Positions 42,871-53,725 of a stretch of DNA of 64,000 nucleotides are shown piece by piece (the stretch's first letter is position 1; each line of letters starts with the position of its first letter). Origin of the DNA: an uncultured Hoeflea sp. (GTDB lineage: Bacteria; Pseudomonadota; Alphaproteobacteria; Rhizobiales; Rhizobiaceae); assembly GCF_947501405.1 (NCBI RefSeq), contig NZ_CANMVK010000001.1, positions 1,054,001-1,118,000 on the forward strand. The letters are read 5' to 3'. The notes under the pieces were generated by a model. That model ran no database searches. It saw nothing but the letters and a program-made list of their open reading frames with translations, and was not told the DNA's origin. Both the position numbers and the translations under genes were made by a program.

Positions 42871-45102
42871 CTATTCCGCAGCCATTGCGGCGGGGCTGTC
42901 CATGAAGGCAGGGAACCATGATTCATGGGCGTCGCGCAATGCGCTCAGCGGCACGGACATCAGCCCTTCGATGCTCAAACTGGTTCCCGCCATCACGCCG
43001 AGACGGCGGAAGGGGACGCCTGCGCCCTCGGCGCTGGCCATTATGTAGTTTGCCAGATCGGAGGTCACGGTGACAACATAGCGCGCCTGATCCTCGCCGA
43101 ACAGCAGCGCATGGGCGGGACCATGGCTGCCGCTTGGATCGATCTCCATTCCGTGGCCCGACGCGAGCGCCATTTCGGCCAGCGCCAGCGCCAATCCGCC
43201 CGAAGAAATATCGTGGCAGGAGGTGACCAGGGCGTTGCGGATGGCGGCACGGATGAAATCGCCATTGCGGCGCTCGACCATCAGGTCGACGGGCGGGGGG
43301 GCGCCGTCGGCCCGTCCCAGGCAATCCCTGAGCCAGGCGGTCTGGCCGAGATGGGTTCCGTCACCGCCGATCAGGATGACAACATCGCCGGGGCTGGCGC
43401 CGCCGATCCGCGCCATCTGGTTCCAGTCCGGAATCAGGCCGACGCCGCCGATGGTGGGGGTCGGCAAAATCGCCTCGCCATTGGTTTCGTTGTAAAGCGA
43501 GACATTGCCTGAGACGATCGGGAAGTCGAGTGCCCGGCAGGCTTCGCCGATGCCCTCGATGGCCATCACCAGCTGGCCCATGATCTCGGGCCGTTCGGGA
43601 TTGCCGAAATTGAGATTGTCGGTGGCGGCCAGCGGTTCGGCGCCCACGGCGCTCAAATTGCGCCAGCATTCGGCGACCGCCTGTTTGCCGCCCTCATAAG
43701 GGTCGGCCTCGACGTAGCGCGGGGTGACGTCGGAGGAAAAGGCAAGCGCCTTGGAGGCGTGACCTTCGACCCGGACCACGCCAGCGTCGCCGCCCGGGAT
43801 CTGCAGCGAGTTGCCCTGAATCAAGGTGTCATACTGCTCCCAGACCCAGCGTCGGGAGGCGTTGTTGGGCGCGCCCAGAAGATCAAGCAGCGACTTGCCG
43901 TAATCTTCCGGCTCCTCGACATCGGCAGCCAACAAGGGCGAGAATTTGCCGATTTCACGCCAAGGGCGGTCATATTCGGGGGCCTCGTCGCCAAGGTCCT
44001 TGATCGGAAGATTGGCGACCTCTTCACCCTTGTGCAGGATGCGGAAGCGCAGATCATCGGTGGTGCGTCCGACAATGGCGAAATCGAGGCCCCATTTGAC
44101 AAAGATGGCCTTGGCCTCGGCTTCCTTTTCGGGCTCCAGAACCATGAGCATACGCTCCTGGCTTTCTGAAAGCATCATCTCATAGGCGCTCATGTTTTCT
44201 TCGCGCACCGGCACCTGATCGAGATCGAGTTCAATGCCGAGATCGCCCTTGGCGCCCATTTCGACGGCCGAGCAGGTGAGGCCCGCAGCCCCCATGTCCT
44301 GAATGGCGATGACGGCACCGGTCTGCATCAGTTCCAGGCAGGCCTCGAGCAGGCATTTCTCGGTGAACGGATCGCCGACCTGCACGGTGGGACGCTTTTC
44401 CTCGATGTCCTCGTCGAATTCGGCGGACGCCATGGTGGCGCCGCCGACGCCGTCTCGCCCGGTCTTGGCGCCGAGATAGACCACGGGAAGCCCCACACCC
44501 TTGGCCTCGGACAGGAAGATCGCGTCGGTCTTGGCGAGCCCGGCGGCAAAGGCATTGACCAGGCAATTGCCATTGTAGCGCGGATCGAATTCGACCTCTC
44601 CGCCCACGGTCGGCACGCCGAAGCAGTTGCCGTAACCGCCGACGCCGGCCACCACGCCCGATACCAGATGGCGGGTTTTCGGGTGGTCGGGTTCGCCAAA
44701 GCGCAGCGCGTTCATGGCGGCTATCGGCCGCGCCCCCATGGTAAAGACGTCCCGGAGAATGCCGCCGACCCCGGTCGCGGCACCCTGATAGGGCTCGATG
44801 TAGGACGGGTGATTGTGGCTCTCCATCTTGAAGACCACGCAATCGCCGTCCCCGATATCGACAACACCGGCATTTTCGCCCGGACCCTGCAGCACCCGGG
44901 GGCCTTCGGTGGGCAGGGTGCGCAACCATTTCTTGGAGGATTTGTAGGAACAGTGCTCGTTCCACATGGCCGAAAAGATGCCCAGTTCGGTGAAGCTCGG
45001 TTCACGCCCGATCAGTTCGAGAATGCGCTCATATTCCTCGGGCTTGAGCCCATGGGCGGCAATCAGCTCATCGGTGATGGGAATGGTGTTGGGAATGGTC
45101 AT
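42871..45102 (-). CDS. purL: phosphoribosylformylglycinamidine synthase subunit II
   Basis: 743 residues, the small-form PurL used with separate PurQ and PurS. ATP-grasp-like AIRS-fold repeats with [16 protein letters not shown], the ATP-site [32 protein letters not shown] and [17 protein letters not shown]. Converts FGAR plus glutamine-derived ammonia to FGAM in purine synthesis. Its partners purS/purQ are 2.8 kb upstream on the same strand, separated by a lipoprotein, a monooxygenase and a hydrolase. Confidence 0.98.
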   Translation of the reverse strand: MTIPNTIPITDELIAAHGLKPEEYERILELIGREPSFTELGIFSAMWNEHCSYKSSKKWLRTLPTEGPRVLQGPGENAGVVDIGDGDCVVFKMESHNHPSYIEPYQGAATGVGGILRDVFTMGARPIAAMNALRFGEPDHPKTRHLVSGVVAGVGGYGNCFGVPTVGGEVEFDPRYNGNCLVNAFAAGLAKTDAIFLSEAKGVGLPVVYLGAKTGRDGVGGATMASAEFDEDIEEKRPTVQVGDPFTEKCLLEACLELMQTGAVIAIQDMGAAGLTCSAVEMGAKGDLGIELDLDQVPVREENMSAYEMMLSESQERMLMVLEPEKEAEAKAIFVKWGLDFAIVGRTTDDLRFRILHKGEEVANLPIKDLGDEAPEYDRPWREIGKFSPLLAADVEEPEDYGKSLLDLLGAPNNASRRWVWEQYDTLIQGNSLQIPGGDAGVVRVEGHASKALAFSSDVTPRYVEADPYEGGKQAVAECWRNLSAVGAEPLAATDNLNFGNPERPEIMGQLVMAIEGIGEACRALDFPIVSGNVSLYNETNGEAILPTPTIGGVGLIPDWNQMARIGGASPGDVVILIGGDGTHLGQTAWLRDCLGRADGAPPPVDLMVERRNGDFIRAAIRNALVTSCHDISSGGLALALAEMALASGHGMEIDPSGSHGPAHALLFGEDQARYVVTVTSDLANYIMASAEGAGVPFRRLGVMAGTSLSIEGLMSVPLSALRDAHESWFPAFMDSPAAMAAE

Positions 45103-45266
45103 GGCGCGCTTCGCCCTCGTCTTTTCCGGGAGTGGCCAGCTTATAGTGCAATGGCGGCGCCGATGGCACCTTTAATCTGCGGTGAGGGGGCTCGATCCAT
45201 ACTAATTGTGTGGATGTTCCTGCCGCCGCGAGCGGTTCAACGACAACACGGCGCGGGATGCCGGCG

Positions 45267-45641
45267 TCAGCATCCCGACGCGCCCCCGGCCCAGCGCGAG
45301 ATGTCATCCTGGATGCGGGTGCTCAGCGGCGAGGCTGCGAGCGGTCCGTAAAACTGGGCGCTGTCCGCGGAGGCGACGATGACGGCCTTCGGCAATGCCT
45401 GCGGTTTGCCGCGCGGAACCACCAGCAGCCGTGGCGTGCTGGTGGTGTCGAGTTCGGGCACCAGGCCGTAGTCCCGGAAATCGGAATCCTTGAGCCAGCA
45501 GGTATGCGCCCGGGCGTTGACCCGTTGCAGCGTGGCTACGGCCCGGGCATGGGCGCCTGCACCCGATTGCGGCGCGGGCGCCGCGCAGCCGGCGAGGCCA
45601 ATGACCGCGCCAAAAACCAACAAGCGTTGAAAAGTTAGCAT
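45267..45641 (-). CDS. small lipoprotein, unknown family
   Basis: 124 residues from MLTFQRLLVFGAVIGLAGC with the lipidated Cys at 19. The mature part contains ARAHTCWLKDSDFRDYGLVPELD, RLLVVPRGKPQALPKAVIVA and a C-terminal Cys; a pair of cysteines may form a disulfide. Function unknown. The frame is open far upstream but overlaps the monooxygenase gene, so the lipoprotein start is preferred. Confidence 0.72.
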   Translation of the reverse strand: MLTFQRLLVFGAVIGLAGCAAPAPQSGAGAHARAVATLQRVNARAHTCWLKDSDFRDYGLVPELDTTSTPRLLVVPRGKPQALPKAVIVASADSAQFYGPLAASPLSTRIQDDISRWAGGASGC

Positions 45642-45827
45642 GCGCAGTCTCCGGAACGGCTCGGTGCAAAGCGGGGCGATGATCGGTGTGAATAGCCTTT
45701 GGGTAGGCGATAGCACGATTCCCGCCCGGTGCGCAGCGTGGCCGGACGGGGCAGGCGCGGTTGACGAGAACGGGTTAGGTGCTATTGCTGCTGCCGAGGT
45801 GTTGGGTGGCAAGATGTGGGCGTAGGC

Positions 45828-47132
45828 GTGAGTGTAGACCATTTCCGTGTTTGTGTGATCGGGGCCGGGCCCACCGGACTGACAACGCTCAAGAATTTCG
45901 CCGAAGCGGGGATTACCGACATGGTCTGCCACGAGGCGCAGGCCGAAAGCGGAGGCATCTGGGTCTATAGCTCTGATCCGGAGCGGCCCAGCGTCTATGA
46001 GCACGCCCATACGATCAGCTCCAAACGTTTGTCGCAGTTTCCCGACTTTCCGATGCCGGACGTCTATCCGGACTATCCCTCGAACCGCCAGATCCTTGCC
46101 TATATGCGTGCCTATGAGGCGCATTTTGAGCTTTCGGGCTATATCCGCTTCAATTCGCGGGTTGAGACGGTGACCCGCGAAGCGAGCGGGCGATGGCGGA
46201 TTGTCGTGATCCGCGATGGCGTGCGCCTGGAGCACACCGCCGATGTTCTGGTGATCTGTTCGGGTCATCATCGCAGCCCTTCAATCCCGGATCTGCCCGG
46301 AACATTCTGCGGAGAGCAAATCCATTCGGCCCGCTACAAGAGCCCCCGGGATTTCAAGGGGAAACGTGTGCTGGTAGTGGGGGGCGGCAACTCGGCTTGC
46401 GACATCGCGGCTGCGCTGGGAGATGTTGCCGATCACGTCAGCCTGAGCATCCGCAGCCCGCAGGTGATTACGCCGAAACTGGTCATGGGGCGGCCGCTCG
46501 ACGTGCAGTTCGCCAAGCTGCACAGACCCTATTTTCGCTGGGCCCGCGACCAGATTCTGAAATTGTTGCTGCCGATCGTGGTCGGTCCCTATGCCCGTTA
46601 CGGGCTGCAGCAACCCAGATATCCCGTCCTAAGCCGCCACCCGACGCTCAACACCATGATCCTTGAGCAGCTCAGGCATGGCAAGGTTACGCCGCGGGTT
46701 GGTATCTCTAAAGCCGCAGGCAATATTGTCGGCTTCAAAGATGGCACGGAAGGGGAGTTCGACACCATCATCTGGGCCACGGGCTTCCGGATCGAGGTGC
46801 CGTTCTTGAAGGATGTGCTGCCCGATTGGGGCGAGGCGACACAGGTGCCGCTCTATCTGCGCATGATCCCGCCTGGCCAGCGGGGGCTGTATTTTATCGG
46901 TTTGGTCCAGCCGGTCGGCTGCATCTGGGTGGCCGCGGATCTGCAAGCTAGGCTGGCCGCAGCCGAAGTGGCAGGCACCTGGCGGCGTCCGGACGACATG
47001 GCTGCGCGGGTCGAACGCGATCTCAAACGCGACGCCCGGCGCTACAAGTCGAGCCACCGTCACGCCATCCAGATCGATATGCATGAGTATTGCGGCAAGG
47101 TCCGCGGTGAATTGCGCAGATCCACCGGTTGA
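45828..47132 (+). CDS. flavin-containing monooxygenase-like protein
   Basis: About 434 residues from GTG 45828 (GTG 45816 also possible; no in-frame ATG). FAD-binding GAGPTG at 12-17, NADPH-binding GGGNSACD near 184, and the ATG-motif IIWATGFRIE near 320 place it among class B flavoprotein monooxygenases that oxygenate N, S or ketone substrates. YPSNRQILAYMRAYEAHFEL is typical. The canonical FMO fingerprint is not exact, so substrate class is open. Flanked by purine genes; no clear partner. Confidence 0.85.
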   Translation: MSVDHFRVCVIGAGPTGLTTLKNFAEAGITDMVCHEAQAESGGIWVYSSDPERPSVYEHAHTISSKRLSQFPDFPMPDVYPDYPSNRQILAYMRAYEAHFELSGYIRFNSRVETVTREASGRWRIVVIRDGVRLEHTADVLVICSGHHRSPSIPDLPGTFCGEQIHSARYKSPRDFKGKRVLVVGGGNSACDIAAALGDVADHVSLSIRSPQVITPKLVMGRPLDVQFAKLHRPYFRWARDQILKLLLPIVVGPYARYGLQQPRYPVLSRHPTLNTMILEQLRHGKVTPRVGISKAAGNIVGFKDGTEGEFDTIIWATGFRIEVPFLKDVLPDWGEATQVPLYLRMIPPGQRGLYFIGLVQPVGCIWVAADLQARLAAAEVAGTWRRPDDMAARVERDLKRDARRYKSSHRHAIQIDMHEYCGKVRGELRRSTG

Positions 47133-47145
47133 AGCGCCTGGGAAG

Positions 47146-47841
47146 CTAGCGCAGTGCGGTCTTGACGGCGGAGAGTATCTCGCGCTGAACGGCGGCATTG
47201 TGGGTCACTGTCCAGTGGTCATCGCCTGCGCTGGCGACATCGACATGCTTGCGCATGTCGATGTTTTTGATGCGTTTGTTGAGTGCGCCATTTACGTTGA
47301 GCTTAGCGCCAAGACCATTGCCCGGGAAATAGTAGTTTACATACCGTCGGACATTGTCGGAGACCGGACCGGAGCGGGTCGGATCAACGGTGACGATCAG
47401 ATCGACCTTGATGTCTTGAGCGCGGAGCTGTTTGGCGATCGCAAGCGCTGCATTGCCCCCGAAAGAATGGCCGACCAGCACCAGTTTCGGCCGCTTACGC
47501 GTCGACTGTGTGCGCTGGCGCAGGATTTTGGCGCGAATGCCGGAGCCATTGAGATGGCCGTGTACTTCCGCCTTGATGCGGATCTTTGCGAGGTCCTTGG
47601 CCATGCGGTCGAGGCCGGTGGAGAAAATCCCCATGAATCCGCGTATGAGATAGACCTGCGTGACCGGCTCGCTCTTGCCGGGCTTCTTGGAGGCGGCTTG
47701 CGCGGCGAGCGGCAGGGTGCCGGCAAGCAGCAGGGCCAACACCCAGCGGATGATCACCGACCGGATATTTCCGGCCTTGATGGCGTACTCGACGACATAT
47801 CGAAATAGCGGCAACCGGACCGGACCAACACAATTCCACAT
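47146..47841 (-). CDS. exported alpha/beta-hydrolase-like protein
   Basis: About 231 residues. A hydrophobic export or anchor segment (WVLALLLAGTLPLAAQAASKK) precedes an alpha/beta-hydrolase-like core with nucleophile elbow GHSFGG, acid candidate VTVDPTRSG and His in ASAGDDHWTVTHNA. Start is uncertain: three consecutive ATGs (47847, 47844, 47841) follow a GGGGGG run; GTG 47757 would give a cleaner signal peptide. Lies directly after purQ. Confidence 0.72.
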   Translation of the reverse strand: MWNCVGPVRLPLFRYVVEYAIKAGNIRSVIIRWVLALLLAGTLPLAAQAASKKPGKSEPVTQVYLIRGFMGIFSTGLDRMAKDLAKIRIKAEVHGHLNGSGIRAKILRQRTQSTRKRPKLVLVGHSFGGNAALAIAKQLRAQDIKVDLIVTVDPTRSGPVSDNVRRYVNYYFPGNGLGAKLNVNGALNKRIKNIDMRKHVDVASAGDDHWTVTHNAAVQREILSAVKTALR

Positions 47842-47897
47842 CATCATTTCCCCCCGGCTACCAAGTACCCACCGGCCATCCTGGCTCAGGCGGTTGT

Positions 47898-48572
47898 TCA
47901 AGCCGACACCACACCAAGTGCGCTTTCAAACAATCCTCGTCCGTCGACGCCGCCATGGGCCGCTTCGATCAGGTTTTCGGGATGCGGCATCATCCCGAGC
48001 ACATTGCCTTGTTTGTTAACGATGCCGGCGATGTCATTGATCGAGCCATTCGGATTGGTTCCCCTGGCGTAACGAAAGGCAACCTGATCGTTGTTCTCAA
48101 GTGCGGCCAGTGTCTGCGGGTCGGCGAAATAGTTGCCATCATGATGGGCGACCGGGCAGCGGATGATCTGGCCCTGGCTATAGCTACGCGTAAACGCGGT
48201 CTGCGCGTTGGTCACTTCAAGCAGCACCTCGCGGCAGACGAATTTCAATGAGGCGTTGCGCATCAGCGCGCCGGGCAAAAGCCCGCATTCGAGCAGGATC
48301 TGGAAACCGTTGCAGACGCCGATGACGCGCACGCCCTTTTCGGCTTTGGCGCGCACCGCCTGCATCACCGGCATGCGGGCCGCAATCGCCCCGCAGCGCA
48401 GATAATCGCCATAGGAAAAGCCGCCGGGAACGACGATCAGATCGATGTCGTCGGGGATCGAGGTTTCAGTCTGCCAGACGGTGAGGGGCGGTGTTCCGCA
48501 AACCGCAGTCAGTGCGGCGATCATGTCGCGGTCACGATTGAGCCCGGGAAGCAGGATGACGGCGGCTTTCAT
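47898..48572 (-). CDS. purQ: phosphoribosylformylglycinamidine synthase subunit I (glutaminase)
   Basis: 224 residues, class I glutamine amidotransferase. Catalytic Cys87 in VIGVCNGFQ; the His-Glu pair lies near the C-terminus ([10 protein letters not shown]). Supplies ammonia to PurL. Three bases downstream of purS, same strand. Confidence 0.97.
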   Translation of the reverse strand: MKAAVILLPGLNRDRDMIAALTAVCGTPPLTVWQTETSIPDDIDLIVVPGGFSYGDYLRCGAIAARMPVMQAVRAKAEKGVRVIGVCNGFQILLECGLLPGALMRNASLKFVCREVLLEVTNAQTAFTRSYSQGQIIRCPVAHHDGNYFADPQTLAALENNDQVAFRYARGTNPNGSINDIAGIVNKQGNVLGMMPHPENLIEAAHGGVDGRGLFESALGVVSA

Positions 48573-48575
48573 GGC

Positions 48576-48818
48576 TTAAATCACCTCGACCGAAAAGTCC
48601 TCGATCACCGTGTTGGCCAGCAGCTTTTCGCTCATCGCCTTGAGTTCCGCTTCCGCGGCGGCGCGGTCCGAGGTTTCGAGTTCGATGTCGAACACCTTGC
48701 CTTGACGCACCAGCCCGACGCCGGAAAACCCCAAACCATCAAGCGCATGGCCGATCGCCTTGCCCTGCGGATCGAGAACGCCGTTTTTCAACGTGACGGT
48801 TACGCGTGCCTTGATCAT
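48576..48818 (-). CDS. purS: phosphoribosylformylglycinamidine synthase subunit PurS
   Basis: 80 residues starting MIKARVTVTLKNGVLDPQGKAI, the typical PurS length and fold; it bridges PurQ and PurL in the FGAM synthase complex. In-frame sequence upstream overlaps purC and is not part of the family. Confidence 0.96.
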   Translation of the reverse strand: MIKARVTVTLKNGVLDPQGKAIGHALDGLGFSGVGLVRQGKVFDIELETSDRAAAEAELKAMSEKLLANTVIEDFSVEVI

Positions 48819-48840
48819 CTGCTTACAATTTCCCGCGGGT

Positions 48841-49605
48841 TTACTTGACCAGAACCGGCCCGGTGGGGCGGGTCGGCTCGTTCTCATTCATGATGCCGAG
48901 GCGGCGCGCTACTTCCTGATAGGCTTCGACCAGATTGCCAAGATCGCGGCGGAACACGTCCTTGTCGAACTTCTCATTGGTGTTGACATCCCACAGGCGG
49001 CAGGAATCGGGTGAGATCTCGTCGGCGACGATGATGCGCATCATGTCGCCCTCGAACAGGCGGCCGCATTCGATCTTGAAATCGACGAGCTGGATGCCAA
49101 CACCCAAAAACAGGCCGGATAGGAAATCATTGACGCGGATGGCAAGCGCCATGATGTCGTCGATTTCCTGAGGGCTGGCCCAGCCGAATGCCGTGACATG
49201 CTCTTCGGAGACCATCGGATCGTCGAGCGCATCGGCCTTGTAGTAGAACTCAATGATCGAGCGGGGCAGCACCGTGCCTTCCTCGATGCCCAGGCGCTTG
49301 GATAGCGAGCCGGCGGCGACATTGCGCACCACCACTTCGAGCGGGATGATTTCGACTTCCTTGATCAACTGTTCGCGCATGTTGACCCGCCGGATGAAAT
49401 GCGTGGGAATGCCGATCCTGTTCAAATGCGAGAATATGAACTCGGAAATGCGGTTGTTGAGCACGCCCTTGCCATCAACCACGTCATGCTTCTTTTTGTT
49501 GAAGGCGGTGGCATCGTCCTTGAAGAACTGGATCAGCGTGCCGGGCTCGGGGCCTTCGTAGAGGATCTTGGCCTTGCCTTCGTAAATACGGCGGCGACGA
49601 TTCAT
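48841..49605 (-). CDS. purC: SAICAR synthetase (phosphoribosylaminoimidazole-succinocarboxamide synthase)
   Basis: 254 residues: [56 protein letters not shown] are the PurC signatures. Joins aspartate to CAIR using ATP. First gene of purC-purS-purQ, divergent from the ATPase-inhibitor gene at 49832, with about 225 bases between for promoters. Confidence 0.98.
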   Translation of the reverse strand: MNRRRRIYEGKAKILYEGPEPGTLIQFFKDDATAFNKKKHDVVDGKGVLNNRISEFIFSHLNRIGIPTHFIRRVNMREQLIKEVEIIPLEVVVRNVAAGSLSKRLGIEEGTVLPRSIIEFYYKADALDDPMVSEEHVTAFGWASPQEIDDIMALAIRVNDFLSGLFLGVGIQLVDFKIECGRLFEGDMMRIIVADEISPDSCRLWDVNTNEKFDKDVFRRDLGNLVEAYQEVARRLGIMNENEPTRPTGPVLVK

Positions 49606-49831
49606 CGGGTATCTCTGTCTAATTGCGCCGGCTGAGGCCGCGACGCTTCGGCTTGAAGTCGGATTTGAGCCGTGCTTATCCGATTGCCCGGCGTTTCACA
49701 ACGCCGTTGATGGCGGTGTCCCCGAAATTGCACCCGCAAGGCTCCGGTTTACATTGCACTTTAGGTGGGCTTTTGGTTTATGGAGCAGACCCCCATATAG
49801 GGATTATCGATTCACCTTCGGGAGCGAGCCC

Positions 49832-50152
49832 ATGAGCAGCATGAAAGACCGCGAAAACGCATTTGAGAACAAGTTTGCCCATGACGAGGAGCTGAAATTC
49901 AAGGCTGAGGCGCGCCGTAACAAGCTCCTGGGTCTGTGGGCAGCTGAGTTGCTCGGAAAATCCGGCGACGACGCCGAAGCTTACGCCAAGACCGTCGTGC
50001 TTGCTGATTTCGAGGAAGCCGGCGACGATGATGTGTTCCGCAAGGTACGCGGCGATTTCGACGCTGGCGGCGTCGAGCAGTCCGATCACCAGTTGCGCCG
50101 CAAGATGGACGAGCTGCTCTCCGTCGCCGTCGAGCAGATCCAGAACAGCTAA
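49832..50152 (+). CDS. DUF1476 protein, F1-ATPase inhibitor zeta subunit
   Basis: 106 residues: SSMKDRENAFENKFAHDEELKFKAEARRNKLLGLWAAELL is the DUF1476 N-terminus; the zeta inhibitor of Paracoccus and other alphaproteobacteria belongs here. The N-terminal helix is thought to enter F1 and stop ATP hydrolysis. The C-terminal four-helix part includes ADFEEAGDDDVFRKV. Solitary, divergent from purC as commonly seen in rhizobia. Confidence 0.92.
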   Translation: MSSMKDRENAFENKFAHDEELKFKAEARRNKLLGLWAAELLGKSGDDAEAYAKTVVLADFEEAGDDDVFRKVRGDFDAGGVEQSDHQLRRKMDELLSVAVEQIQNS

Positions 50153-50312
50153 GCCGGACAAGAGCGACGGAAGGACTGGCGGCGCTAATGCGTTTGGCGG
50201 TCAACCAGCGCGCTCCGGTTCTCTTGGATTTCCGACCGTCCGTGGCATGCTGCGGGCGGTTTTTTGGTGAATGGACATGGGCAGCAACGGGTGAGGCCGG
50301 AAGGATGAGCGG

Positions 50313-51074
50313 ATGCGACTGAGAGACAATCTGGATCGGGACGCCGCGCTGATCACCGCCTGGTCAACGTCACCATCGGCGGATATGGCGGGCGCGCTTG
50401 CTGATTGCAGCTTCGATGCGGTGACGGTGGATATGCAGCATGGCGCACATGACGAGGCCTCCGCCTTTGCGTCCGCAAGAGCTGTCCACGCAAAAGGCAA
50501 ACCGGCGTTGCTGCGCATCCCGGTCGGCCGCAATGACCTCGCCAGCCGGGCGCTGGACATGGGATTTGAGGCGGTGATCGCGCCGATGATCGATTCGAGC
50601 GAGCAGGCGCGCGATTTTGCCCAGGCGATGAAATATCCGCCGCTTGGAAGCCGGTCCTGGGGGCCGCTCAGGGCCTTGGATATGCATAGCGAGCATACCG
50701 CGGAAAGCTATTTCCGCGAGGCCAACCGGCAAACGCTGTCGATCGCCATGATCGAGACCCGCACCGCGTTCAAGGCGCTCGACGGTATTCTGGCGGTTGA
50801 TGGCATTGACGGGATTTTCGTGGGTCCGTCGGACCTGTCGATTTCCTGGTCGAAGGGCGAAGGTGTGGATCCCGATCGCGCCGACATGCAGGATGCACTT
50901 GCCGAAATGGCCAGGCGGGCGCGTGCGGCAGGCAAGTTCGCCGCAATTTTTGCGGTCGATCCGGCAGCGACGCCGCTGTTTGCAAAAATGGGCTACCGGC
51001 TTTGCGCGCTCAATACTGATCCCGGCGCGATTCGCGCCGGCGCGGAATTGATGCTCGGCCAGGCGCGAGGCTGA
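50313..51074 (+). CDS. HpcH/HpaI aldolase family protein
   Basis: 253 residues: an (alpha/beta)8 class II aldolase with VTVDMQHGAHDE, PLGSRSWGPLRAL, MIETRTAFKALDGILAVDGIDGIFVGPSDLS. The Glu in MIET and the later Asp bind the divalent metal. Family members cleave 2-keto-3-deoxy acids such as 4-hydroxy-2-oxoheptanedioate; the substrate here is unknown. No pathway neighbours. Confidence 0.88.
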   Translation: MRLRDNLDRDAALITAWSTSPSADMAGALADCSFDAVTVDMQHGAHDEASAFASARAVHAKGKPALLRIPVGRNDLASRALDMGFEAVIAPMIDSSEQARDFAQAMKYPPLGSRSWGPLRALDMHSEHTAESYFREANRQTLSIAMIETRTAFKALDGILAVDGIDGIFVGPSDLSISWSKGEGVDPDRADMQDALAEMARRARAAGKFAAIFAVDPAATPLFAKMGYRLCALNTDPGAIRAGAELMLGQARG

Positions 51075-51109
51075 GCCGTACGTCGCGCCTGATTACTTCA
51101 TCACCGGCC

Positions 51110-51664
51110 TCAGGCCGGCAGCCGCGACAGGAAGCGGGCGAACACCATGGTGCCCTCCGGCCAGGGGCCGTGACCCGATTCGGGATTGAGGTGTCCGGCC
51201 TCGCCGGCGTCGATGAACATAGCGCCCCAGGCATTTGCAATGTCGCCGGCGTGCTCAAAGGCGCCGAATGGATCGTTGCGGCTCGCCACCACAATCGAGG
51301 GAAACGGCAGCGGATCGCGCGGATAGGGGCCGAAGGTCATCAAATGTCGTGGCCGGATGGCCGGGTTCGCCACTTCCGGCGGAGCCACCAGAAACGCGCC
51401 GGCGATCGGCTTTCGGCATTGCGGCAGCGCCTGGATCGCGGTGGCAACGCCGAGCGAATGGGCGATGATAACAACAGGCCTTTCGGCCTCGTTGACACAT
51501 TGGGCGAAGCGCTCGGTCCAGTCCTCGCGCACGGGCTTGGACCAGGCGTCCTGCTCGACCCGGCGCGCGGTCGACAGTTTTTGCTGCCAGCGGGACTGCC
51601 AGTGATCGGGACCGGAATTGGTGTAGCCCGGCACAATGAGAATATCAGCTTCGGAGACTTTCAT
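51110..51664 (-). CDS. RBBP9/YdeN-family alpha/beta hydrolase
   Basis: 184 residues: ILIVPGYTNSGPDHWQSRW, nucleophile Ser in IAHSLGVATA, Asp in ASRNDPFG, His in AGHLNPESGHGPWPEG. The HW and GHLN marks define RBBP9/YdeN serine hydrolases. Physiological substrate unknown. Convergent with the aldolase gene. Start MKVSEADILIVP is preferred over an ATG 12 codons earlier. Confidence 0.88.
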   Translation of the reverse strand: MKVSEADILIVPGYTNSGPDHWQSRWQQKLSTARRVEQDAWSKPVREDWTERFAQCVNEAERPVVIIAHSLGVATAIQALPQCRKPIAGAFLVAPPEVANPAIRPRHLMTFGPYPRDPLPFPSIVVASRNDPFGAFEHAGDIANAWGAMFIDAGEAGHLNPESGHGPWPEGTMVFARFLSRLPA

Positions 51665-51870
51665 AGCGCCGGAGTTGGGCAAGAGCGGCGCAAATGTCAA
51701 CCGTGCGTCGACGGCATTGGCTCTTGGTATGCGGTGCCAGTCATATGGGCTTCCGGCTCCGTGGTTGTCTCGTCATACCTGCCGCCTCGCATGGATGTCT
51801 TCCATGAGTTCTTTGGACGCTCTTTCAGGCGGCGGTGCGCATACGCGCTGAGTTTACGCGTACTTGGCGC

Positions 51871-52104
51871 CTACAGCCCGCCATTGGGGGCGGCCGTCAG
51901 GTCGCTGGACGGGGTAATAACGAAAGGCGCACCGCCGTTGCGGACCTCGTTATGACCAAACAGCGACAACCCCGCGACGATGAGAAGAATCACCGCAGCG
52001 GCGATCCACAAAGTGGCTCCGGTCTCCGAGATGTCGGGCGGTTCATATCCGTTTTCGCGCCGCCGGCGGCTCTGGTTTGTTGTGTAATCCGGCAGGTCTG
52101 CCAT
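51871..52104 (-). CDS. small membrane protein, unknown family
   Basis: 77 residues from MADLPDYTTNQSRRRRENGY, with GGAGA seven bases before; MEKA four codons earlier is an alternative. A polar, Arg-rich N-terminus precedes one membrane helix (about 31-48, ATLWIAAAVILLIVAGLSLF) and a short outside tail. Conserved-looking but unassigned. Confidence 0.65.
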   Translation of the reverse strand: MADLPDYTTNQSRRRRENGYEPPDISETGATLWIAAAVILLIVAGLSLFGHNEVRNGGAPFVITPSSDLTAAPNGGL

Positions 52105-52302
52105 TGCTTTCTCCATGATGACGGTTTGGACGTCTTTATGGCGCAAAACAGCGGCAGGATGGCGGCGGCAAATTGGCAAGACCGGGGCAGGTTGTTCACA
52201 TGCGGTGACAGATTGACATCAATCTTGCCATTGCATTTGGTGCGCAATGGTGGAAGGCGCCTCTGCCGGTTGCGCAGTCACAGGCTCCCGGCTGACCCCG
52301 AT

Positions 52303-53637
52303 TTAAGCTTGGTTTTCGGCAAACACCCGGGCGAAAATCGTGTCGACATGTTTGGTGTGGTAGCCGAGGTCGAAACGGTCGCGGATTTCCGCTTCGGACA
52401 GATAGTTGCGCACATCCTCGTCGGCGAGCAGCTCATCGAGGAAGTCAACGCCGGAATCGCCCGAGACCTGATAGCTGTTCCAGACCTTCATGGCGTTGCG
52501 CTGCACCAGCCGGTAGGCGTCTTCGCGCGATGAGCCTGCCTGGGTCAGCGCCAGCAGGATGCGTTGCGAATGCACCAGTCCGCCCAGCCGATCCATGTTG
52601 CCGATCATGCGTTCGGGATAGACCAGCAGCTTGTCGATCACACCGGTCAGCCGCGCAATCGCGAAATCCAGCGTGACGGTGGTGTCAGGGCCGATCATTC
52701 GCTCGACCGAGGAGTGCGAAATGTCGCGTTCGTGCCAAAGGGCCACGTTTTCCATAGCCGGGGTAACCGCCATGCGCACCAGCCGGGCGAGGCCGGTGAG
52801 ATTTTCGGTGAGCACCGGATTGCGCTTGTGCGGCATTGCCGACGAGCCCTTCTGGCCCTTGGAGAAAAACTCCTCGGCTTCCAATACCTCGGTGCGCTGC
52901 AGGTGGCGGATTTCGGTGGCCAAGCGCTCGATCGAGGAGGCGATAACGCCAAGCGTGGCGAAATACATCGCGTGCCGGTCGCGCGGGATCACCTGGGTGG
53001 AGACTGGCTCCGCGGTCAGGCCCATGGCCTTGGCGACATGCTCTTCGACGTGCGGGTCGATATTGGCGAAAGTGCCGACCGCGCCGGAGATGGCGCAAGT
53101 GGCAATTTCGGCCCGGGCATCGACCAGCCGGGCGCGGCAGCGGTCGAACTCGGCATACGCCTGGGCCATTTTCAGCCCGAAGGTCACAGGTTCCGCATGG
53201 ATGCCGTGCGAGCGGCCGATGCAGATTGTGTTCTTGTGCTCATAGGCGCGGCGCTTGATGGCGGCGAGAAGCTTGTCCATACCGGCAAGCAGCAGATCGG
53301 TGGCCTTGACCAGTTGCACATTGAAGCAGGTGTCGAGCACATCTGAGGAGGTCATGCCCTGATGCACGAAGCGGGCGTCCTCGCCGACGATTTCCGCCAG
53401 ATGGGTGAGGAAAGCAATGACGTCATGCTTGGTTTCGCGTTCGATCTCGTCAATGCGATCAACATCGAAGGTGGCCGCGCCGCCACGCTCCCAGATGGTC
53501 CTGGCCGCTTCCGCCGGGATCACCCCGAGTTCGGCCAGGGCGTCGCAGGCGTGGGCCTCGATCTCGAACCAGATGCGAAACTTGGATTCGGGCGACCAGA
53601 TGTCGACCATTGCCGGGCGGGAGTAGCGGGGGATCAT
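52303..53637 (-). CDS. purB: adenylosuccinate lyase
   Basis: 444 residues starting MIPRYSRPAMVDIWSPESKF. Fumarase/aspartase superfamily: catalytic-loop signature GSSAMPHKRNPV, plus THLAEIVGEDARFVHQGMTSSDVLDT and GRSHGIHAEP. Releases fumarate from SAICAR and adenylosuccinate. On the same strand as, but 2.7 kb away from, the purC-S-Q group. Confidence 0.98.
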   Translation of the reverse strand: MIPRYSRPAMVDIWSPESKFRIWFEIEAHACDALAELGVIPAEAARTIWERGGAATFDVDRIDEIERETKHDVIAFLTHLAEIVGEDARFVHQGMTSSDVLDTCFNVQLVKATDLLLAGMDKLLAAIKRRAYEHKNTICIGRSHGIHAEPVTFGLKMAQAYAEFDRCRARLVDARAEIATCAISGAVGTFANIDPHVEEHVAKAMGLTAEPVSTQVIPRDRHAMYFATLGVIASSIERLATEIRHLQRTEVLEAEEFFSKGQKGSSAMPHKRNPVLTENLTGLARLVRMAVTPAMENVALWHERDISHSSVERMIGPDTTVTLDFAIARLTGVIDKLLVYPERMIGNMDRLGGLVHSQRILLALTQAGSSREDAYRLVQRNAMKVWNSYQVSGDSGVDFLDELLADEDVRNYLSEAEIRDRFDLGYHTKHVDTIFARVFAENQA

Positions 53638-53725
53638 GGCAGGTCCGTCAGTGGGTTGGCGTTGCCGCGTGTCTAGACCATCATGCCTGCAAAGCAAACG
53701 CCCGCCGTCGCCGGATCTGGCCGGA